From Myxococcales bacterium (GTDB lineage Bacteria > Myxococcota > Myxococcia > Myxococcales > Anaeromyxobacteraceae), in the NCBI GenBank assembly GCA_021806645.1, contig JAJZQX010000025.1:1-32782 (forward strand): a stretch of 32,782 bases of DNA, written 5' to 3'. How positions within the stretch are numbered: position 1 is the first letter of the stretch; each line of letters opens with the position of its first letter. Position numbers and translations under genes: made by a program. The notes under the pieces were generated by a model. The model searched no databases. It worked only from the letters and a program-made list of their open reading frames with translations, and had not been told where the DNA came from. Positions 1 to 6,660 of this stretch are shown one piece after another.

Positions 1-106
1 GCCCAGGGCGGTGACCAGGGACTACATGGAGGAGCTGGACCGCGAGGTGAGGGTCCGCGAGGCCAAGGAGGCCGCCGCCGCGGCCAGGGCGGCCGGGAAG
101 AAGTGA
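1..106 (+). CDS. Lipoprotein C-terminus (partial, copy 1)
   Basis: This is the last 34 codons of a gene whose start lies before the window. The frame runs from base 2 to TGA at 104-106 and ends in a charged, Ala/Lys-rich tail. All of it is identical to the end of the complete 137-residue lipoprotein at 6082-6495, so this is presumably a second copy of that gene. Its stop overlaps the GTG start of the cytochrome gene (GTGA), which suggests translational coupling. The function is unknown, and nothing in the visible part identifies a domain. Confidence 0.75.
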   Translation, partial: PRAVTRDYMEELDREVRVREAKEAAAAARAAGKK

Positions 107-975
107 CCCCCGGATTCACCAGCGCCGCGACGCGGCTCGGGGCCATGGCGCTGCTCGGCCTCGCCGGGTGCACCTACTACGAGGTGCCGCGCTTCGACTC
201 CGACCAGGTGCTGGGCGGCGTCACCGTCCCGGCCGCCACGCTCGACCGCGGCGCCGCCGCCTTCATGCGTTCCTGCCGGCCGTGCCACGGCGCGCTCGGC
301 GACGGACGGGGGCCGCAGGCGGTCGGCATGGACCCGCCGCCGCGCGACCTGCGGCTCGGGATCGTCTCCTTCGCCTCGGTCCCGGCCGGCAGCCTCTGGC
401 GCGACGAGGACGTGGTCCGGATCGTCCGCGCCGGCCTGGCCGGCACCGGCATGCGCGCCTGGAAGGACATCCCCGACGACGACCTCTCCGCCATCGTCCA
501 GTTCCTCAAGACCCTGTCCCCGCGCTTCCGGGACGAGCGGCCCGGCGAGCCGATCGCCAGCTCGCCGGACCCCTGGGCGGGCCGGGCGGCCGACGGCGCG
601 GCCCGCGGCCGGGTGGTCTACCACGGCCTGGCCCGCTGCCAGAGCTGCCACCCGGCCTACGCCACGCCGGCCGAGATCCAGGCCTTCGCCCGCGACGCCG
701 GGGTGGTGATCGAGCCGCGGCCGAACCCGGGCCTTCCCCTCGACATCCGCAGCGACTTCGGCCGCGCGCTGCGGTCCACCGACTTCCGGGCCGGGCCGCT
801 TCGCGCCGTCCGCCCCGCCAGCCGGACCGAGGATCTCTACCGGTCCATCGCCGCCGGCCTGGGCGGCACCGCCATGCCGACCTGGAAGGGGGCGCTCGAC
901 GAGGCCGATCTCTGGGCCCTGGTCCACTACGTGGACGCGCTCTCGCGCACCGGAGACGCCGGGCCGGCGCGGTGA
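103..975 (+). CDS. Dihaem c-type cytochrome lipoprotein
   Basis: This is a predicted periplasm-facing, membrane-anchored electron carrier of 290 residues. The GTG start overlaps the stop of the upstream lipoprotein gene. The N-terminus has Arg11, a short hydrophobic run and a lipobox LAGC with Cys23 as the lipidation site. Two class-I cytochrome c domains follow. The first has CRPCH (58-62) and a likely distal Met in GTGMRAW. The second has CQSCH (179-183) and the matching Met in GTAMPTW. The repeated spacing of CxxCH, Met and helix supports an internal domain duplication. The redox partner is not evident from the neighbours. An internal ATG at 145 is an alternative start but would leave a very short signal. 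A broken second copy lies at 6492-6612. Confidence 0.88.
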   Translation: MTPGFTSAATRLGAMALLGLAGCTYYEVPRFDSDQVLGGVTVPAATLDRGAAAFMRSCRPCHGALGDGRGPQAVGMDPPPRDLRLGIVSFASVPAGSLWRDEDVVRIVRAGLAGTGMRAWKDIPDDDLSAIVQFLKTLSPRFRDERPGEPIASSPDPWAGRAADGAARGRVVYHGLARCQSCHPAYATPAEIQAFARDAGVVIEPRPNPGLPLDIRSDFGRALRSTDFRAGPLRAVRPASRTEDLYRSIAAGLGGTAMPTWKGALDEADLWALVHYVDALSRTGDAGPAR

Positions 976-1020
976 CCGGCCGGCCCGGGCGGAGGACTAC
1001 TTCCTCGCCGCGGCGACGAT

Positions 1021-1146
1021 GGCACCGTGCTCTACGCCATCCACCCGGTGGCCGGCCGCACGCCCGGCCACATGAACGTGCTGCTGGCCGAGGCCGACAT
1101 CCCCTACGACCGGCTCAAGGAGATGGTGGAGATCAAGCAGGCCTGG
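1021..1146 (+). pseudogene. pntB: pntB fragment (NAD(P) transhydrogenase beta)
   Basis: Read in frame from 1021, the translation contains [20 protein letters not shown] followed by a stretch resembling PYDxxxEMxEI. That is the highly conserved NADP-binding segment of the beta subunit of proton-translocating transhydrogenase. Only about 40 residues are present. There is no start codon or ribosome site, the upstream side is the 3' end of the duplicated locus, and after about codon 42 the similarity stops. The full subunit is about 460 residues, so this is an orphan fragment left at a rearrangement junction, not a working gene. Confidence 0.8.
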
Positions 1147-1213
1147 AGCACATCCCGTAACCCCCGGCCGGACCCACCGATGGGACGATGACGCCCGCCC
1201 GGCGGCCCGCAGC

Positions 1214-1242
1214 ATGACTTGCCTGCCCGGCCCTGCTAGCCT
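1214..1242 (+). promoter_or_regulatory. Candidate sigma-70-type promoter of the kinase gene
   Basis: ATGACT (1214-1219) and TAGCCT (1237-1242) are separated by 17 bases and resemble -35 and -10 boxes. Transcription would start near 1249, about 20 bases before the GTG at 1271. This supports the GTG start over the upstream ATG at 1214, which would fall inside the -35 box. Confidence 0.35.
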
Positions 1243-1270
1243 CGCTGCGCGAACGGCAGGGAGGGCGCGA

Positions 1271-4171
1271 GTGACCAGGCGGCCGCCTCCACCCGATGGC
1301 TCCAGCCTGGTTGAACCCGGGCAGGTCACCGCCCTGCTCGCCGCGCTCGCCGCCGCACCCGCCGGCCGGGAGGGATCCTGGCGCGAGGAGCCCCTCCCCG
1401 GCGACCAGGTCGATCGCTTCCGGCTGCTCCGTCGCATCGGGAAGGGCGGCTTCGGGGTGGTGTTCGAGGCGCGCGACGAGGTGCTGGGACGGCTCGTTGC
1501 CCTCAAGCTGGTGCGATCCGTCCACCGCGTGACGCCCGCCTCGGAGCGGCTCTTCATGGAGGCCGAGGCGGCGGCCCGGCTCTCCCACCCCAACATCGTG
1601 ACCCTCTTCGACGTCGGGCGCTGTGACCGGGGTCCGTACCTGGTCCTCGAGCTGCTGCGAGGTGAGTCGCTGGCGGCCCGCCTGGATCGCGGATCGGTCC
1701 AACTCCCGGAGGCGGTCCGGATCGGCTGCGAGGTCGCCAAGGCCCTGGCCCACGCGCACCGGCACGCGGTGGTCCACCGCGATCTGAAGCCGGGCAACGT
1801 CTTCCTCGGCGAGGACGGCCAGGTGAAGGTGCTCGACTTCGGTATGGCCCACGCCTTCGGCCTCCCCCGGGTCGACGGCGGCACGCCGGCCTACATGGCG
1901 CCCGAGCAGCGCTCGGGGGCGCCCGAGGACGAGCGGACCGACGTCTACGCGCTCGGCGTCACGCTCTACCAGTTGCTCACCGGCAAGCTGCCGCACGGAG
2001 ACGACGGCCGCCAGCACGCCCGCCTCCCCACGGCGCGGCTCGCCATTCCCGAGGCACCGGCCCTCTCGGACCTGGTGCACCGGATGCTGGAGCGCGACCC
2101 GGTACGGCGGCCGCGCGATGGCGCCGAGGCGGTCGATGCGCTCGAGGGCGTGTCCAGCTCGCTCAAGGTGGCGCCGGTCCGCCCGGCACGGCCGGTGAAG
2201 CGCCGGCGCCGCTGGCCGGTGGCGGTGGCGGTGGCCTGCGCCGGGATCGCGGCCACGTTGGTCATGCACCGGGTGTGGCCCACCACGCCGCCCGCCGCGA
2301 CCGGCCGCCTGGTGCTGGCCGTGGCCGACATCGCCAACGAGACCGGCGAGAAGGAGCTGGAACTCTCCGGGCTGCTCCGCATCGTCCTCGAGCAGTCCAC
2401 CTACCTCGAGGTCCTGCCCCGTGGGCGGCTGGTGGACGCGCTGCCGAAGACCCAGGCGGAGGGGCTGGTGCACCTCGACGAGACGGTGGCCCTGGCGGCG
2501 GCCCGCGCCGTTCACGCCCGGTTCGTGCTGGTGGCGCGACTCATGAAGCTGGGGGAGACCTACCTGATGGAGGTCCGGGCCATCGAGCAGGCCTCGGGAC
2601 TGAGCCACTTCTCTTTCAAGGAGCAGGTCCTCGGGAAGGACCTGCTGTCCGGACTGGTCGACCGGGTCGGTGAGCGGGCGCGACTGCTGTTCGGCGAGGA
2701 TCCGGCTGCCATTCGCACCAGCACCATTCCGGCAGGCATGGTGACCGCCAGCCTGTCGGCCTGGCAAGCCTACTCGGGCGGCATGGCCTGCCTTGAGCGG
2801 GGCTACTTCGCCGGCTCGTTCGGCGCGTGCCTGGTCGATCTGGAGAGGGCGGTGGGCATCGATTCCGGCTTCGGCCTGGCCTACCTCCAACTGGCGGTGC
2901 TCAGGTTCCTCGAAGGAGAGCCACTGGCCCTCCAGAAGGCGGCGCTTGGGAAGGCACGAGCCAACTTAGACCGGGTCCCGCCACACAATCGCCAGCGACT
3001 CGAGGGCCAGGTGGCCCTGCTGGACGGAAACGAGGTCAAGGCGAAGCAGCTCTTCCGCGCCTCGGCCGAGGCCTCTCCGGACGACAAGTTCGCCTGGTGG
3101 CTGGCTGCCGAGATCCCCTTCCACCGCGATGAGTACGCAGAGGCGCTACCCCTCTTCCGGCGCATCCACGAGCTCGACCCGACCTGGCTCGACGCCACGC
3201 AACACCTGACCTTCGCACTTGGCGTCACTGGCGACCTGGATGGCGTGCGCGCGCTGGTCAGCGAGCTGGACACCCCTGGCCAAGGGGCCAGGGCCCAGGC
3301 AGCCACCTGCTACGCGCGGCTCTGGATCGACCCGTCCAACGCCGTGACCACATGCCAGCGCGCGCGGCGGGTTGAGGCCAGCGAGACGACCGACGGCTTC
3401 CTCGCCATCGCCCTCCTGAACGCCGACCGTCCCGGCGACCTCGGCCTACACCTCGATGCCATGCAGCGAGCCAGGAGAGGGATGGTCCGCGGCTTCGCCT
3501 GGTACATGCGCCTCTGGCTCCTCGCCCAGGAGGGGCGCTGGTCGGAGGTCGAGCAGGTCGCCGCGGCAGAGCGGGACCCCGCTGATGCCTGGTTCCACAG
3601 CACCTATGCAGAGGTCATCGCCGGCGCGGGCGATCCTGGGCTGGTCCGCCGGGAAGCATTGCGCCTCCTGGAGCTCAACCGGTCGCTGGCGTCGAATCTT
3701 GCGGTCCACCTCGCCTACCTCGGCGACCTCCGTGGCGCCGCGGACCTCGAGCGCTACCTGCCGCCCGACTCCCCGCGCGTGGAAGCCTATCGGGCCCTGG
3801 TCCGGTGGCGCTCCGGCGACCTTGCGGGGGCCATCGAGCCGTTGCGACGGGTGGCTGCCAAGGCGCCCGCAGGTACCACCCCCGAAATCCCTCCACCTCT
3901 CTACCTGCTCGGCGAAGCCTTGTCCGAGGCGGGCCACGATGCAGAGGCGGTGGACGCCCTGCGCAAGTACCAGCGCATACCGGTGCTGGTGCCGACCTGG
4001 TTCAGGCCACTCAGTTCCTGGTTCCTGGCCCGCTCACTCGATCGGCTGGGCGATCGTGACGGGGCGCGGCAGGCCCTGGCCCCGTTGCTGAAGCTCTGGC
4101 GCCAGGCAAATGGGAACCAGCCTCACCTCGCCGAGGCTCTGGCACTTGGGAAGCGGCTTGGCATCGAGTGA
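1271..4171 (+). CDS. Ser/Thr protein kinase with TM helix and TPR sensor
   Basis: This is a Hanks-type receptor kinase of 966 residues. The GTG at 1271 is chosen because GGGAGGG lies just upstream. The kinase domain covers about 50-310: glycine loop GKGGFGVV (57-64), ATP lysine K79, catalytic loop HRDLKPGN (169-176), DFG 189-191 and APE 210-212, so all key residues are present. A basic linker leads to one transmembrane helix (about 315-333). The C-terminal part begins with a FlgO/adenylate-cyclase-associated type beta/alpha segment (about 345-460) and continues as TPR-like helical pairs to the end. The topology implies a cytoplasmic kinase with the large C-terminal part across the inner membrane. 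This layout is common in myxobacteria. The ligand and substrates are unknown. The next gene encodes an exported protein and could be a functional partner, but they are 102 bases apart. Confidence 0.9.
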   Translation: MTRRPPPPDGSSLVEPGQVTALLAALAAAPAGREGSWREEPLPGDQVDRFRLLRRIGKGGFGVVFEARDEVLGRLVALKLVRSVHRVTPASERLFMEAEAAARLSHPNIVTLFDVGRCDRGPYLVLELLRGESLAARLDRGSVQLPEAVRIGCEVAKALAHAHRHAVVHRDLKPGNVFLGEDGQVKVLDFGMAHAFGLPRVDGGTPAYMAPEQRSGAPEDERTDVYALGVTLYQLLTGKLPHGDDGRQHARLPTARLAIPEAPALSDLVHRMLERDPVRRPRDGAEAVDALEGVSSSLKVAPVRPARPVKRRRRWPVAVAVACAGIAATLVMHRVWPTTPPAATGRLVLAVADIANETGEKELELSGLLRIVLEQSTYLEVLPRGRLVDALPKTQAEGLVHLDETVALAAARAVHARFVLVARLMKLGETYLMEVRAIEQASGLSHFSFKEQVLGKDLLSGLVDRVGERARLLFGEDPAAIRTSTIPAGMVTASLSAWQAYSGGMACLERGYFAGSFGACLVDLERAVGIDSGFGLAYLQLAVLRFLEGEPLALQKAALGKARANLDRVPPHNRQRLEGQVALLDGNEVKAKQLFRASAEASPDDKFAWWLAAEIPFHRDEYAEALPLFRRIHELDPTWLDATQHLTFALGVTGDLDGVRALVSELDTPGQGARAQAATCYARLWIDPSNAVTTCQRARRVEASETTDGFLAIALLNADRPGDLGLHLDAMQRARRGMVRGFAWYMRLWLLAQEGRWSEVEQVAAAERDPADAWFHSTYAEVIAGAGDPGLVRREALRLLELNRSLASNLAVHLAYLGDLRGAADLERYLPPDSPRVEAYRALVRWRSGDLAGAIEPLRRVAAKAPAGTTPEIPPPLYLLGEALSEAGHDAEAVDALRKYQRIPVLVPTWFRPLSSWFLARSLDRLGDRDGARQALAPLLKLWRQANGNQPHLAEALALGKRLGIE

Positions 4172-4273
4172 GCGTCGCCTCCCCCGACCGACCGAACCCC
4201 CATTGCCGCGCACTCCGCGTGACTGCGCCTGGTCGGGGCGTGGTGAAGTGTGGCACCTGGACTGGAGGTTGAC

Positions 4274-5986
4274 ATGCATTCCCTCACCGGGGTCGCGCTG
4301 TCGCTGTTGCTCGCTTGGGGTCCAACCAACGGTTTCGATCCCACCTCGATGTCCATCATCAGGGAGGCGGGCAACCTGGGCGTCAACCTGGACGGCTCCA
4401 GGCCCTTCCTGGAATGGCTCGGCCAAGGAACCTCCGAGGAGCGGGATGACCGCATCCGAACCGTCGCATATTTTTTCGCGTGCGCGTTCGGCACGGACGC
4501 CAAGTTTCACTTCAAGGTCGACATCGAGGGCAAGACCGAGGAGCACACCTGGCGGGGCGAAATGGGGTTGGCCCCCTCGTTGAGTTCCTCGATCATGGGC
4601 CTGGGGGCTGGCCACGGCGCCAGGCTGCTGCCGACCCCGGACGAAGGAAGGTGGATCTCGGCCTGCCTCATGGCCTTCGCCAACCTGAAGGGGAGCCACG
4701 AGTACATCCTGCTCCGCGCCAACCCGCCTGGCGAGGCCGGGAAGCGGCTTGAGCTCACTTCAGGGGAGCGCTGGACAATGGGCTATCCCGAGGGCGTCTT
4801 CTTCGCCGATGTCCTCAACTTCAACGTGGTGGAGCAGAAGAACGCCTCCTCCCGGCTCGCCAGGGAGGTCCGGGAGGAGTGTCGGGTGTTGGTCCAGAAG
4901 GAGGTCAATCGGGTCTGGCGCAAGGAAGACCTGGAACGAAGCTACACGCTGAGCCTCAACCTCCCGGAAGGCTATTCCAGCTACCCCACCGACCGATGGG
5001 CACCGCCCAACTCCTCCAATGGACGAACCCTCGACTTCGACAGGAAGACCAGCCTCGCCGTGCATCGTGACTCCCCTCCGCCCGCTCCCAGCCATGGGGC
5101 ACGGGCCCCGTGGCCGGCCGAGGTGGTTCGCGTCGCCGAGCGTCTCGGTTCCTTCCAGGCCTTCCAGGGGTTCTTCGAGGCTCCATGGAAGCCGACCGAC
5201 CCGAACTACGACTTCGACTCGGTTTGCGTCGCCGATCGGAAGATCGTCCGGTGCGCCACTCCGAAGTCGGATCGGTTGCGGCCCATCTTCGTTCACGCGC
5301 CACGAATCGTCCCGCTCGCCTCTGCGACCACGGCCATCGTCCCTGCCTCCACCATGCAGGCCATCTTCTCGGGAAGCCCGGCGCTGGACGGTTCCCAGAA
5401 GAAGCAATGCACCGACGAGTCCCCCTGCACCAGGCCCTTCGCACTCACTTCCGTCGGCGAGGCGCCGCGCGCCCCGGCCCGCAAGAGGTGGCGCACGCTC
5501 ACCGAACTCAAGAACGGGCAGTCGGTGGTCGCCGTGCTCCGCTTCGACCAGAGGAAGGAAGGCTACAAACTGGACCTGACCGAGCCCTTCACCGCCATCG
5601 TCCGTTACCGGAGCGCCGGCAACTCCAGGGCGACGATGGCGGCGAGCAGGCCTGACGGGTCCTGGCGCGACTTCGGCGAGGTCTGGCGAGCCACGGGCAC
5701 GAGATGGGAGTGGATGCAGCTCTTTCCGGTCCATGCCTTCAGGGACCCGGAACAGGGCGGACGACCTGCCGTCAAGGTCAAGATCTCCGGCCTCGGCGAC
5801 GGCCAGACCGCGCCGGTGCTCGACGTGGCCGGCTTCGTGAGCGGCCCGCCCTGGTGCTTCGACACCGGCAAGGACGAGTTCGCGGACTTCTGCTCCGACG
5901 ACGCCGCCAGGGCGGTCCCCGAGGCCGCCAGCGTGCCGATGCTGCGACGCGCCCCGGTCAAGTTCAACGCCCCCATTGCGCCGTAG
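4274..5986 (+). CDS. Large exported protein of unknown function
   Basis: The protein has 570 residues and I do not recognise the family. The ATG at 4274 is preferred over the in-frame GTG at 4250 because TGGAGG precedes it at good spacing and it gives a clean signal-like N-terminus (hydrophobic residues about 5-15, cleavage near 20). The mature part has no further membrane helix. It carries scattered cysteines late in the chain (VCVADRKIVRC, QCTDESPC and a WCFDTGKDEFADFC region), which could form disulphides in the periplasm or outside the cell. It lies downstream of the kinase-TPR receptor on the same strand, so co-expression is possible. No enzyme motif is visible. Confidence 0.75.
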   Translation: MHSLTGVALSLLLAWGPTNGFDPTSMSIIREAGNLGVNLDGSRPFLEWLGQGTSEERDDRIRTVAYFFACAFGTDAKFHFKVDIEGKTEEHTWRGEMGLAPSLSSSIMGLGAGHGARLLPTPDEGRWISACLMAFANLKGSHEYILLRANPPGEAGKRLELTSGERWTMGYPEGVFFADVLNFNVVEQKNASSRLAREVREECRVLVQKEVNRVWRKEDLERSYTLSLNLPEGYSSYPTDRWAPPNSSNGRTLDFDRKTSLAVHRDSPPPAPSHGARAPWPAEVVRVAERLGSFQAFQGFFEAPWKPTDPNYDFDSVCVADRKIVRCATPKSDRLRPIFVHAPRIVPLASATTAIVPASTMQAIFSGSPALDGSQKKQCTDESPCTRPFALTSVGEAPRAPARKRWRTLTELKNGQSVVAVLRFDQRKEGYKLDLTEPFTAIVRYRSAGNSRATMAASRPDGSWRDFGEVWRATGTRWEWMQLFPVHAFRDPEQGGRPAVKVKISGLGDGQTAPVLDVAGFVSGPPWCFDTGKDEFADFCSDDAARAVPEAASVPMLRRAPVKFNAPIAP

Positions 5987-6081
5987 GCCGGTCCCTTGGA
6001 GCAGGACCTGGAGCGCGGGTCCACTGGCGAGCCGCCTCGAGACGACGACGCCCGCCACGCGCCGCGCTACCATGCCGGTCC

Positions 6082-6495
6082 ATGCGCGCCCTCAGCCCCG
6101 CCCTGCCCGTCCTGCTGGTCGCCGCCTGCGGCGGCCCGGTCCGCGTCGAGCTCGAGCTGGCCGACGACCGCCGACCACTCACCGTGAAGCTGCAGGCCTG
6201 GGACGACCAGGGCGCTCCGGTGGCTGGGCGGCTGATGCTGACCCGCTGCGACGACGAGGAGGTCTGCCGCGGCGACACCCGCGGCCAGCTCTGGGCCACC
6301 GGTCCGGGAAGGACCACCGCCACCGTCGAGGTCGAGGGGGTGAAGGTCAAGCTCCCGGTGACGGTGAAGGACCTGCGGGTCCACTCCAGGCCCAGGGCGG
6401 TGACCAGGGACTACATGGAGGAGCTGGACCGCGAGGTGAGGGTCCGCGAGGCCAAGGAGGCCGCCGCCGCGGCCAGGGCGGCCGGGAAGAAGTGA
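6082..6495 (+). CDS. Small lipoprotein of unknown function (copy 2, complete)
   Basis: The protein has 137 residues. It starts MRALSPALPVLLVAAC, a lipoprotein signal with the lipidated Cys at 16. The mature part reads like a small beta-sandwich (alternating short strands, GPGRTTATVEVEG), which recalls an Ig-like or carboxypeptidase-regulatory fold, though this is only an impression. It ends in a charged Ala/Lys-rich helix. The last 35 codons are repeated exactly at 1-106. The following cytochrome gene is reduced to a remnant in this copy, so the original gene pair is broken here. No strong ribosome site is visible before the ATG. Confidence 0.75.
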   Translation: MRALSPALPVLLVAACGGPVRVELELADDRRPLTVKLQAWDDQGAPVAGRLMLTRCDDEEVCRGDTRGQLWATGPGRTTATVEVEGVKVKLPVTVKDLRVHSRPRAVTRDYMEELDREVRVREAKEAAAAARAAGKK

Positions 6496-6660
6496 CCCCC
6501 GGATTCACCAGCGCCGACCTGGAAGGGGGCGCTCGACGAGGCCGATCTCTGGGCCCTGGTCCACTACGTGGACGCGCTCTCGCGCACCGGTGACGCCGGG
6601 CCGGCGCGGTGACGGGCCGGCCCGGGCGGAGGACTACTTCCTCGCCGCGGCGACGATGGC
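6390..6660 (+). repeat. Duplicated segment, copy 2 (with internal deletion)
   Basis: This 271-bp segment equals bases 1-127 joined directly to 880-1023 of copy 1. The join is at GCCG, a tetranucleotide present at 124-127 and 876-879 of copy 1. The difference is a 752-bp deletion, which is not a multiple of three. Downstream of 6660 the sequence continues into the intact TPR gene, whereas copy 1 continues into the pntB fragment. Confidence 0.92.
6492..6612 (+). pseudogene. Cytochrome c remnant (deleted copy 2)
   Basis: The GTG start and first eight codons of the dihaem cytochrome gene are fused, out of frame, to its last 32 codons (GTAMPTW region onward). Both haem-binding CxxCH motifs lie in the missing 752 bp. 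The shifted frame stops at 6591-6593 and the original frame's stop is at 6610-6612. No functional product is expected. Confidence 0.88.

Larger units (their letters stand above)
1..1023 (+). repeat. Duplicated segment, copy 1
   Basis: Bases 1-127 are identical to 6390-6516. Bases 880-1023 match 6517-6660 with two substitutions (A954/T6591, C977/G6614). The middle part, 128-879, is absent from the second copy. Similarity ends at 1023, after the last codons of the TPR gene (antisense, stop complement at 997-999), and pntB-like sequence begins there. The left end of the repeat is outside the window. Confidence 0.92.

Noticed and set aside
1214-1270. Upstream ATG start for the kinase
   Set aside because: The ATG lies inside a plausible -35 box and has no ribosome site. 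The GTG at 1271 has GGGAGGG before it and leads sooner to the conserved domain.
1133-2890. Minus-strand open frame of 585 codons opposite the kinase
   Set aside because: It is rich in His/Arg/Gly with no domain, whereas the opposite strand has an intact kinase with all catalytic motifs.
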